From Pseudomonadota bacterium (lineage in GTDB: Bacteria; Pseudomonadota; Alphaproteobacteria; Rhodobacterales; Rhodobacteraceae), in the NCBI GenBank assembly GCA_027592105.1, contig JAQCLA010000123.1:1-7532 (forward strand): 7,532 bases of DNA, written 5' to 3'. The stretch's first letter is position 1. Each line of letters begins with the position of its first letter. Below are positions 1 to 6,012 of this stretch, one piece after another. Both the position numbers and the translations under genes were made by a program. The notes below the pieces were generated by a model. It saw only the letters and a program-made list of their open reading frames with translations, did not search any database and was not told the origin of the DNA.

Positions 1-1
1 C

Positions 2-43
2 CGGGATATTTATGAAACGAAGAAGCGAGGGGTTTGGCGATGA
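2..43 (+). CDS. possible C-terminal tail of an upstream gene (partial)
   Basis: The second reading frame is open from the window edge to a TGA at 41-43, which would overlap the ATG at 40 of the next gene as ATGA, a common sign of translational coupling. In many proteobacteria the gene before a ycjF/TIGR01620 gene is the P-loop protein ycjX, so this could be its end. Only 13 codons are visible (reading RDIYETKKRGVWR). Their third positions are poorer in G/C than the rest of the window, and I do not recognise the peptide. Another frame stops at 13-15, so the upstream gene could equally end there. Confidence 0.25.
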   Translation, partial: RDIYETKKRGVWR

Positions 44-1041
44 CGACCCGCAAAGGCCCGGTGATGATCGCGATCAGCGATCCCGCGCCGATCTTGCCAC
101 AAGAGGCCCCCGTGCCGCCCGATGCGGTCGCTTTGCCCGAGGGGGGCGCGATGCTTTTGGCCGCGCAATTGGCCGCAAAGCGGCCGAGCCGCTTGGCGCT
201 TTTGTTTTGGCGCGCGGCGGCGGGCTTGATCACGCTGATGGCGGGGATCGCGGCATGGGATGGCATCACGGCACTTTTGGCGGCGCGCCCCTTGCTTGGG
301 TGGATAGCCTTGGTGCTGGCGGGGCTGGTGATGGTGAGTGTCGCGGGGCTGACGCTGCGCGAATGGCTGGCCTTTCGCAGGCTTGGGCGGATTGACCATC
401 TGCGCGCGGCAGCCCTTGGCGCGCAGGCAACGGGCGATCTGGCGGCAGCGCGGGAGGTTGTTGTCCAACTTGACGCGCTATACCGTGACCGGGCCGAATT
501 GGCCGCGCCGCGGGCCGCATTGGCGGGCCAGCGCGATGATATCTTCGATGGCGCCGCCCTATTGGCGCTGGCCGAGGCACGCTTGCTGTCGCCGCTGGAC
601 AATGCGGCGCGGTTGGAGATCGAGGCCGCCTCTCGCCAGGTTGCCACGGTGACGGCATTGGTGCCCATCGCGCTGGCCGATATGCTGGCAGCGCTCACCG
701 GCAATATCCGCATGATCCGACGTATCGCCGAGATTTATGGCGGCCGATCCAGCCCCTTGGGGGCGTGGCGGCTGACGCGGGCGGTTCTCAGCCATCTGGT
801 GGCCACGGGGGCGGTGGCGATCGGCGACGATCTGATCGGCTCGGTCGCAGGTGGCTCGGTCCTGTCCAAGATTTCGCGCCGCTTTGGCGAAGGCGTGGTC
901 AATGGCGCGCTGACCGCGCGGGTGGGTGTGGCCGCGATGGAGGTCTGTCGCCCCTTGCCCTTTGGGCCGGGGCAAAAACCGGCGGTCAGCGCCTTGCTGC
1001 GTCGGGCGCTGACCGGGCTTTTCGGATCGGGAACAGGGTGA
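40..1041 (+). CDS. YcjF/TIGR01620 family (DUF697) inner-membrane protein
   Basis: A conserved membrane protein of unknown biochemical role, related to E. coli YcjF, whose gene usually sits beside the P-loop protein ycjX in envelope-stress-linked loci. From ATG 40 the product is 333 residues. It has a Pro/Ala-rich cytoplasmic N-terminus, two membrane helices at about residues 51-80 and 84-105, then a helical soluble region. The C-terminal DUF697 domain (about 195-310) carries the diagnostic run AWRLTRAVLSHLVATGAVAI, followed by GDDLIG, the RFGEGVVNGALTARVGVAAMEV stretch and the CRPLPF ending. Length is typical of the family. I chose ATG 40 over the in-frame TTG at 34 because GAGGGG at 27-32 lies 7 nt before it. 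The expected partner ycjX would be just left of the window. Family assignment is firm; the molecular function is unknown. Confidence 0.88.
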   Translation: MTTRKGPVMIAISDPAPILPQEAPVPPDAVALPEGGAMLLAAQLAAKRPSRLALLFWRAAAGLITLMAGIAAWDGITALLAARPLLGWIALVLAGLVMVSVAGLTLREWLAFRRLGRIDHLRAAALGAQATGDLAAAREVVVQLDALYRDRAELAAPRAALAGQRDDIFDGAALLALAEARLLSPLDNAARLEIEAASRQVATVTALVPIALADMLAALTGNIRMIRRIAEIYGGRSSPLGAWRLTRAVLSHLVATGAVAIGDDLIGSVAGGSVLSKISRRFGEGVVNGALTARVGVAAMEVCRPLPFGPGQKPAVSALLRRALTGLFGSGTG

Positions 1042-1072
1042 CATTAGCCAAGGCGCGCGGCAATACTGGGCG

Positions 1073-1984
1073 ATGAACCAATCCCACGCAGATCGCCCGC
1101 TGCTTGGCATCGTTTTGATGCTGGGTTTTTGCCTGCTCATCCCGTTCTCGGATGCGCTGGCGAAGATGCTGGGTGATCGCTTCCCGCTGTGGCAATTGAT
1201 CATGGTGCGTTTTCTGGCGCAGGCGGGGCTGTTGCTGCCCTTGGCGCTGTGGCGGGGTGCGGTGATTTTTCCCAGCAGACGGGTGGTGCGACTGGCCGCG
1301 ATGCGCAGTGTGCTGCAAATTTGCGGCATCGCGATGATGTTCAGCGCGCTGCGCTTTTTGCCCCTCGCCGATGCGGTGGCGATTGCCTTTGTCATGCCCT
1401 TCATCATGCTGATCCTTGGCCATTATGTGCTGGGCGAGGAGGTGGGGCCGCGGCGGCTGGCGGCGTGTACGGTAGGGTTCATCGGCACGCTGATGGTGGT
1501 GCAGCCCAGTTTTGCCGCCGTTGGGTGGCCCGCGCTCTTGCCGCTGGCGGTGGCGGTTGTCTTTGCGCTGTTCATGCTGGTCACCCGCCAGATCGCCAAG
1601 GAAATCGACCCCATCGCGCTCCAAGGCTTGGGGGGCATCATCGGCCTGCCGCTGCTCGGCGCGCTGTGGTTTTTGCCTGCAATGGGTGGCAGCCCGCCGC
1701 TGATCGGCTGGATCGCGCCACCAGATCAAGGCGCGCTGTGGCTGTTGGTGGCACTTGGGATCACCGGATCGCTGGGGCATTTGTTGATGAGTTGGTCGCT
1801 GCGCTTTGCGCCTGCATCGACATTGGCGCCGATGCAATATCTCGAAATCCCGATGGCGGCGCTTGTCGGCCTTTTGCTGTTCGCCGAGTTCCCCAATGGC
1901 TTGGCCTTGGCAGGGATCGGGGTGACCATCGCGGCCGGGCTTTACATCGTGGCGCGCGAGCGGCGGCTGAGCCGCGCGGATTGA
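1073..1984 (+). CDS. DMT superfamily transporter, two EamA domains
   Basis: A 303-residue integral membrane protein with about ten hydrophobic segments (roughly residues 10-30, 38-60, 73-93, 98-118, 125-145, 152-172, 182-202, 219-240, 247-270 and 276-294). This is the 5+5 inverted-repeat layout of EamA drug/metabolite transporters. Family hallmarks include FSDALAK at the end of helix 1, the helix 3/4 boundary with ALRFLPLADAVAI, and its counterpart in the second half, LRFAPASTLAPMQYLEIPMA. The cargo cannot be read from the sequence; relatives carry riboflavin, S-adenosylmethionine, amino acids and other metabolites. The gene begins 31 nt after the DUF697 gene. Only weak purines precede ATG 1073 (the nearest AGG is 19 nt away), so translation may depend on coupling to the gene before. 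No other start codon in this frame lies in the gap. Confidence 0.87.
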   Translation: MNQSHADRPLLGIVLMLGFCLLIPFSDALAKMLGDRFPLWQLIMVRFLAQAGLLLPLALWRGAVIFPSRRVVRLAAMRSVLQICGIAMMFSALRFLPLADAVAIAFVMPFIMLILGHYVLGEEVGPRRLAACTVGFIGTLMVVQPSFAAVGWPALLPLAVAVVFALFMLVTRQIAKEIDPIALQGLGGIIGLPLLGALWFLPAMGGSPPLIGWIAPPDQGALWLLVALGITGSLGHLLMSWSLRFAPASTLAPMQYLEIPMAALVGLLLFAEFPNGLALAGIGVTIAAGLYIVARERRLSRAD

Positions 1985-1985
1985 G

Positions 1986-2007
1986 CGCGCGCAAGGCAAT
2001 GCGCGTC
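1986..2007 (+). other. small GC-rich hairpin between the DMT and VIT genes
   Basis: CGCGCA at 1988-1993 pairs perfectly with TGCGCG at 2000-2005 across a 6-nt loop, just after the DMT stop codon. There is no T-run after it, so it is not an intrinsic terminator. It might stabilise the upstream 3' end or help ribosomes re-initiate at ATG 2029. Short GC hairpins of this size also arise by chance in high-GC DNA. Confidence 0.3.
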
Positions 2008-2028
2008 GGCACGGCTTAGCCTGATGGC

Positions 2029-2742
2029 ATGCCGCAAGAACATGGCCATAGCCCGGAGGAGGTCGCGGAACGGATCGCCGCACCCGCAGGGCGCGGATAT
2101 CTGCGCGATGTCGTGTATGGGGCGATCGACGGGGCGGTGACGACCTTTGCCATCATGGCCGGGGTGGCGGGGGCCGCGTTGGAGACCAAGGTCATTCTTG
2201 CACTGGGTCTGGCCAACCTGCTGGCGGACGGGTTTTCCATGGCGGCGGGCAATTACGCAGGCACCAAGGCCGAGCGCGATGATGCAAGCCGGCTGACGCG
2301 GGTCGAACGCCGCCATCTTGCTGAGAACCCGGCAGGCGAGCGCGCCGAGATCCGCGAGATCTTGCGCCGCAAAGGGTTGAGCGGCGATGTCTTGGAACAG
2401 GCTGCCACCCAGATCGCAGGTGACACGGCGGCGGCGGTCGCGCTGATGCTGAGCGATGAATACGGGCTTGCCCCGGTCCCGCCGCGCCCCTTGCGGGCGG
2501 CACTGGCGACATTCGCGGCCTTTGTCGGGGCGGGGGCAGTGCCGCTTGTGCCTTTCGTGCTGGGTTGGGGGGACGCGTTCGCGCAGGCCACGGCGATGAC
2601 CTTGGCGGTATTCTTTGCCATCGGTGCCGCCAAAAGCCTGTGGTCCGAGGCGCCTTGGTGGCGCTCGGGCCTTGAGACATTGGCCATCGGCGGGGCGGCG
2701 GCGATGGTGGCCTATGCAGTGGGGCGGCTCTTTGCGCCTTGA
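2029..2742 (+). CDS. VIT1/CCC1 family iron/manganese transporter
   Basis: A 237-residue membrane protein of the vacuolar iron transporter family; characterised members export Fe2+ or Mn2+ from the cytosol. Helix 1 (about 28-50) carries the signature YGAIDGAVTTFAIMAGVAGA, and helix 2 (about 55-77) carries GLANLLADGFSMAAGNYAG. Asp34 and Met71 are 37 residues apart, the same spacing as the transport-path Asp43/Met80 of plant VIT1 as I recall them. The stretch at about 80-145 corresponds to the cytosolic metal-binding domain, with Glu93, Glu104, Glu107, Glu110, Met140 and Glu144 as candidate ligands. Three more hydrophobic segments follow (about 155-178, 184-202, 214-233). A stop codon at 2017 in this frame makes ATG 2029 the first possible ATG, yet no Shine-Dalgarno precedes it. 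The gap to the DMT gene is 44 nt, consistent with one operon. The physiological metal is unknown. Confidence 0.88.
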   Translation: MPQEHGHSPEEVAERIAAPAGRGYLRDVVYGAIDGAVTTFAIMAGVAGAALETKVILALGLANLLADGFSMAAGNYAGTKAERDDASRLTRVERRHLAENPAGERAEIREILRRKGLSGDVLEQAATQIAGDTAAAVALMLSDEYGLAPVPPRPLRAALATFAAFVGAGAVPLVPFVLGWGDAFAQATAMTLAVFFAIGAAKSLWSEAPWWRSGLETLAIGGAAAMVAYAVGRLFAP

Positions 2743-2764
2743 GCCCCCTTTACCCGGCGGGGGC
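2743..2764 (+). terminator. weak terminator-like hairpin after the VIT gene
   Basis: GCCCCC at 2743-2748 pairs with GGGGGC at 2759-2764 around a 10-nt loop, starting at the base after the VIT stop codon. No T-run follows, so efficient intrinsic termination is doubtful. It could protect the mRNA 3' end or slow polymerase. The candidate -35 box of the ileS leader promoter lies across its left arm and loop. Confidence 0.35.
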
Positions 2765-2785
2765 GCAGCCCTATACCGCCATGCA
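2748..2785 (+). promoter_or_regulatory. candidate housekeeping promoter of the ileS leader
   Basis: CTTTAC (2748-2753) and CTATAC (2771-2776) are separated by exactly 17 nt. They match five of six positions each of CTTGAC-N17-CTATAT, the alphaproteobacterial sigma-70 consensus derived from Sinorhizobium (from memory). Transcription would start 7-9 nt downstream, about 2784-2786. The best purine there is A2785, the first base of the leader ORF's ATG, so the leader mRNA would have no 5' untranslated region. This is the best promoter match I found in the gap before ileS. Confidence 0.55.
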
Positions 2786-2835
2786 TGACGCATATCGTGG
2801 TTCAGATCATTCGAATTACGGGCCCGGCGCTCTGA
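2785..2835 (+). CDS. putative Ile-rich leader peptide of ileS (16 codons)
   Basis: A short ORF reading MTHIVVQIIRITGPAL, ending at TGA 2833-2835, 87 nt before ileS. Four of its 16 codons are isoleucine (2794, 2806, 2809, 2815) and two are valine, directly before the gene for the enzyme that charges tRNA-Ile. It has no Shine-Dalgarno, but the predicted transcription start falls on its A, so it could be read as a leaderless mRNA, as described for the trpL leader of Sinorhizobium. Its last three sense codons (2824-2832) are the RNA arm that can pair either with a nearby arm or with the ileS ribosome binding site. It is probably a sensor of Ile-tRNA charging rather than a functional peptide. The ORF is read directly; translation and function are inferred, and chance is possible at this length. 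Confidence 0.5.
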   Translation: MTHIVVQIIRITGPAL

Positions 2836-2920
2836 TCCAGTGAGCCGCCGGGATTGAGGTGCTTGAGCAATCGCACCGCCGCCATTATTGCCCATTCATC
2901 CGAAAGATAGGGAGCGCCGG
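2823..2920 (+). promoter_or_regulatory. candidate ileS translational attenuator (alternative RNA pairings)
   Basis: Arm A, CCGGCGCTC at 2824-2832, has two partners. With arm B, GAGCCGCCGGG at 2842-2852, it makes a 10-bp hairpin (2823-2852) with one bulged C and a 9-nt loop. With arm C, GAGCGCCGG at 2912-2920, it makes nine uninterrupted Watson-Crick pairs plus a U-G pair (2833/2911), burying the ileS Shine-Dalgarno GGAG (2911-2914) up to 2 nt before the ATG. The two pairings exclude each other. Smaller hairpins (2858-2862 with 2873-2877, or 2852-2856 with 2868-2872) lie between. No T-run follows any of them, which argues for control of translation rather than transcription termination. Arm A lies in the leader ORF, so translating ribosomes must affect it. 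Which state is the default is not clear: the local A:B pairing should form first and leaves the site open. Confidence 0.45.
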
Positions 2921-2922
2921 AG

Positions 2923-5898
2923 ATGTGCGCCGATACGCCGAACGTGGACTACAAGGACACGCTGAACCTACCCAAGACCGAATTTCCGATGCGCGCGGGC
3001 CTGCCGCAGCGCGAGCCGGGCTGGCTTGCCCGTTGGGAAGAGATCGGGGTTTACGACCGCCTGCGCGAAAAAGCCGGCGATGGAACGCGCAAGCCCTTCA
3101 CGCTGCATGATGGCCCCCCCTATGCGAACGGGCATCTGCATATTGGCCATGCGCTGAACAAGATCCTCAAAGACATGGTCGTGCGCTCTCAACAAATGTC
3201 GGGATTTGATGCGCGCTATATCCCCGGCTGGGATTGTCACGGCCTGCCCATCGAATGGAAGATCGAAGAGGCGTATCGCGCCAAGGGCCAAGACAAGGAC
3301 AAGATCGACGTTGTCGATTTCCGTCAGGAATGTCGCCGCTTTGCCGAGGGCTGGATCGATATCCAGCGCGAGGAATTCAAGCGGCTGGGCATCACCGGCA
3401 CTTGGGACAAGCCCTATCTGACGATGGATTTCCACGCCGAGCGCGTGATCGCCGAGGAATTTCAGAAATTCCTCATGAACGGCGCGCTCTATCAAGGCTC
3501 CAAGCCCGTGATGTGGTCGCCCGTGGAAAAAACCGCATTGGCCGAGGCCGAAGTGGAGTATCACGACCGCCAGACCGATGCCGTTTGGGTGCCGTTCCGC
3601 GTGGTACCTGCAAGCGAGAAGATGGCGCTTTTGGATGGGGAGCCGACGGCCTTTAACGATGCGCTGCACGGGATGGCCGGCAGCGATCTTGACACCGCCA
3701 AGGTGGTGATCTGGACGACCACGCCATGGACGCTGCCGCAAAACCGCGCGATCTGTTTTGGGCCCGAGATTTCCTATGGCCTATACGAGATCACGGCCCG
3801 GCCCGAGGAATGCTGGGCGCGCATCGGCGACCGCTACCTGATCGCCGACAAGCTGGCCGATGATGCGCTGGGTGCGATGCGGCTTGAGCCCGCGATGTAT
3901 CGCCGCCTGCGCGCTGTTGCAGCTGATGAGTTAGCGGCGCTGACCTGCGCACACCCGCTGCGCGGCGCGGATGGTGCCAATGGCGAATGGGATTACGATG
4001 TACCGATGTTTGCCGGTGATCACGTCACCGATGATGCGGGCACAGGCTTTGTCCACACCGCCCCCAGCCATGGCGATGACGATTTCGAGATCGGGCGCAA
4101 GCATGGGCTGGCGATGACGTGGAACATCCTTGATGATTCCAGCTATCGCGCGGACCTCCCGTTTTTCGCGGGCGAGCGGATCATCAAGGAAGATGGCAAG
4201 CCGGGCGGTGCCAACAAGGCCGTGATCGACAAGCTGGTAGAGGTCGGCGGGCTTTTGGGGCGTCGGCGTATCACCATCTCGGATGCACATTCTTGGCGGT
4301 CCAAAGCGCCGGTGATCCGCCTGAACCGCCCGCAATGGTTCGCCGCCATCGACAAGCCCTTGGGCGATGGGCTGGATCAATATGGGCAATCGATCAGGGC
4401 CCGCGCGCTGACCTCGATCGACCAGCTGGTGCAGTGGACGCCCCAAACCGGGCGCAACAGGCTTTATTCCATGATCGAGGCGCGGCCCGATTGGGTCTTG
4501 TCGCGCCAGCGCGCATGGGGCGTGCCGCTGACCTGTTTCACGAAAAAGGGCGCGGCACCCACCGACCCGGATTTCCTGCTGCGTGATCCGGGAGTCAATG
4601 CCCGTATCCTTCACGCCTTCGAGGCAGAGGGGGCGGATGCATGGTACAAGCCCGGCGCAAAGGCACGCTTCTTGGGCGATGCCTATGACCCCGAGGAATG
4701 GGAGCAGGTCTTTGACATTCTCGATGTGTGGTTCGATTCAGGCTCGACCCATGCTTTCGTCCTGCGCGACCGCGAGGACGGGTCCGAGGACGGGATCGCA
4801 GATCTGTATCTCGAAGGCACCGACCAGCACCGCGGCTGGTTCCATTCCTCGATGCTGCAAGCCTGCGGCACCATCGGTCGCGCGCCTTATCGCGCCGTGC
4901 TGACCCATGGCTTCACGCTGGATGAAAAGGGCATGAAAATGTCCAAATCCATCGGCAACACGGTCGCGCCGCAAGCGGTGATCGACCAATATGGTGCCGA
5001 CATCCTGCGGCTTTGGGTGGCGCAGTCCGATTACACCGTCGATCTGCGCATCGGACCGGAGATCCTGAAAGGGGTGGCCGACAGCTATCGCCGCTTGCGC
5101 AACACGATGCGTTTCATGCTGGGATCGCTGGCCGATGTGACGGATGCCGACCGGGTCGACCCGGCTGACATGCCCGAGTTGGAGCGCTGGGTGCTGCATC
5201 GTTTGTCGGAACTCGATGAGGTCGTGCGCAAGGGCTACGCCGCCTATGATTTTCAAGGCGTGTTCCAAGCACTCTTCAACTTCGCCACCACGGATTTGTC
5301 GGCCTTCTATTTCGACATCCGCAAGGACGCGCTTTATTGCGACGGCGACACAGCCCGCCGCCGCGCCGCGCGCACCGTGCTGGAGATGCTCTTCGAGCGG
5401 CTGACCACATGGCTTGCCCCTGTCTTGGTCTTTACGATGGAAGAGGTCTGGCTTGAGCGGCATCCGGGTGCCCACAGTTCGGTTCATCTCCAAGATTTCC
5501 CCGAGACCCCGGCGGAATGGCACAATGACGCGCTGGCCGCGAAATGGGCCGACATCCGCCGCGTGCGCCGCGTGGTGACGGCAGCACTTGAAATCCAGCG
5601 CCAAGACAAGGTGATCGGCGCAAGCCTTGAGGCCGCACCGCTGTTGCAAGTGGCCGACCCCGCGCTGGCCGCGATGCTGCAAGCGCTTGATATCGCCGAT
5701 CTGTGCATCACCAGCGATCTGCACGTTGTCGCGGCTGCGCCACAGGCTGATGCCTTCCACCTCGATGATCCGGGGCTGGGCGTGGTCTTTCACAAGGCCC
5801 AAGGCGAGAAATGCCAGCGCTGCTGGAAAATCCTGCCCGATGTGGGCCACCACAGCCATCCGGGCGTTTGCGGGCGCTGTGATACGGCCTTGGGCTGA
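2923..5898 (+). CDS. ileS: isoleucyl-tRNA synthetase, type 1 (zinc-binding C-terminus)
   Basis: Cytoplasmic class Ia enzyme that joins isoleucine to tRNA-Ile and edits mischarged valine; essential for translation. The 991-residue product is complete, longer than the E. coli enzyme (938) but normal for alphaproteobacteria. Visible in order: HIGH at 73-76; GWDCHGLPIEWKIE from 102; the CP1 editing domain with WTTTPWT (Thr265-267) and HTAPSHGDDDF from 378 with Asp386/387; DVWFDSGS from 601; KMSKS at 672-676; a helical anticodon-binding domain (about 720-900); and a C-terminal zinc knuckle with Cys964, Cys967, Cys983 and Cys986, typical of bacterial type 1 enzymes. ATG 2923 is supported by GGAG at 2911-2914, 8 nt away. 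It is probably transcribed alone from the promoter at 2748-2776 and ends at the terminator at 5903-5931. lspA, a frequent neighbour of ileS in other bacteria, does not follow. Confidence 0.98.
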   Translation: MCADTPNVDYKDTLNLPKTEFPMRAGLPQREPGWLARWEEIGVYDRLREKAGDGTRKPFTLHDGPPYANGHLHIGHALNKILKDMVVRSQQMSGFDARYIPGWDCHGLPIEWKIEEAYRAKGQDKDKIDVVDFRQECRRFAEGWIDIQREEFKRLGITGTWDKPYLTMDFHAERVIAEEFQKFLMNGALYQGSKPVMWSPVEKTALAEAEVEYHDRQTDAVWVPFRVVPASEKMALLDGEPTAFNDALHGMAGSDLDTAKVVIWTTTPWTLPQNRAICFGPEISYGLYEITARPEECWARIGDRYLIADKLADDALGAMRLEPAMYRRLRAVAADELAALTCAHPLRGADGANGEWDYDVPMFAGDHVTDDAGTGFVHTAPSHGDDDFEIGRKHGLAMTWNILDDSSYRADLPFFAGERIIKEDGKPGGANKAVIDKLVEVGGLLGRRRITISDAHSWRSKAPVIRLNRPQWFAAIDKPLGDGLDQYGQSIRARALTSIDQLVQWTPQTGRNRLYSMIEARPDWVLSRQRAWGVPLTCFTKKGAAPTDPDFLLRDPGVNARILHAFEAEGADAWYKPGAKARFLGDAYDPEEWEQVFDILDVWFDSGSTHAFVLRDREDGSEDGIADLYLEGTDQHRGWFHSSMLQACGTIGRAPYRAVLTHGFTLDEKGMKMSKSIGNTVAPQAVIDQYGADILRLWVAQSDYTVDLRIGPEILKGVADSYRRLRNTMRFMLGSLADVTDADRVDPADMPELERWVLHRLSELDEVVRKGYAAYDFQGVFQALFNFATTDLSAFYFDIRKDALYCDGDTARRRAARTVLEMLFERLTTWLAPVLVFTMEEVWLERHPGAHSSVHLQDFPETPAEWHNDALAAKWADIRRVRRVVTAALEIQRQDKVIGASLEAAPLLQVADPALAAMLQALDIADLCITSDLHVVAAAPQADAFHLDDPGLGVVFHKAQGEKCQRCWKILPDVGHHSHPGVCGRCDTALG

Positions 5899-5902
5899 GA
5901 AC

Positions 5903-5931
5903 AAAGGGCGGCCAGCAAGGCCGCCCTTTTT
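5903..5931 (+). terminator. strong intrinsic terminator of ileS
   Basis: GGGCGGCC (5906-5913) and GGCCGCCC (5919-5926) form a perfect 8-bp stem with loop AGCAA, followed by five T (5927-5931). Flanking AAA (5903-5905) extends the stem into the T-run. It begins 4 nt after the ileS stop codon. Confidence 0.95.
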
Positions 5932-5939
5932 GCAAGAAT

Positions 5940-5955
5940 GCACAAGTCTTTGTGC
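5940..5955. promoter_or_regulatory. perfect palindrome, candidate operator of the GST gene
   Basis: GCACAAGTCTTTGTGC is a perfect inverted repeat of 6-bp half-sites (GCACAA/TTGTGC) with a 4-nt centre. It abuts the candidate -35 box at 5956 and lies 8 nt beyond the ileS terminator. Such symmetry suits a dimeric regulator. It has no T-run and sits upstream of the candidate transcription start, so it is more likely a DNA site than an RNA hairpin. The regulator is unknown. Confidence 0.45.
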
Positions 5956-5993
5956 CTTGGGTTTCACTGCCCTGCGCCCTAGCTTGCCCTTAA
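5956..5993 (+). promoter_or_regulatory. candidate promoter of the GST gene
   Basis: CTTGGG (5956-5961) and CTAGCT (5979-5984) are spaced by 17 nt and match four of six positions each of the alphaproteobacterial consensus CTTGAC-N17-CTATAT. The start of transcription would be near A5992/A5993, about 20 nt before ATG 6013. A weak core next to a palindrome would fit an activator-dependent promoter. A promoter is needed here because the ileS terminator isolates the gene. Confidence 0.35.
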
Positions 5994-6012
5994 CATGAAG
6001 AGGAGAGCCGCC

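Noticed and set aside
34..39. TTG at 34 as the start of the DUF697 gene
   Set aside because: ATG 40 is a better start codon, is 7 nt from GAGGGG and forms an ATGA junction with the preceding frame.
986..2083. A 365-codon open frame on the minus strand across the DMT gene
   Set aside because: It is antisense to the transporter, shows no recognisable domain and is extremely rich in Arg, Gln and His, as expected for a shadow frame.
2781..2843. Alternative short ORF from ATG 2781 (20 codons)
   Set aside because: It has one Ile codon, no Shine-Dalgarno, and its ATG would lie before the predicted transcription start.
2842..2880. Intrinsic terminator in the ileS leader (transcriptional attenuation)
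   Set aside because: None of the hairpins in this stretch is followed by a T-run.
4774..4797. Tandem 12-bp repeat in ileS (GAGGACGGG twice, coding EDGSEDGI)
   Set aside because: It is in frame within a surface-loop-like stretch beside DVWFDSGS, and as I recall similar REDG(S/T)EDG sequences occur in rhodobacterial IleS proteins, so it is not a special element.
5995..6012. Upstream in-frame ATG as the start of the yghU-like gene
   Set aside because: It would overlap the Shine-Dalgarno GAGGAG (6000-6005), which is well placed for ATG 6013, and the family begins at the MSDTETYTPPKVW-type N-terminus.
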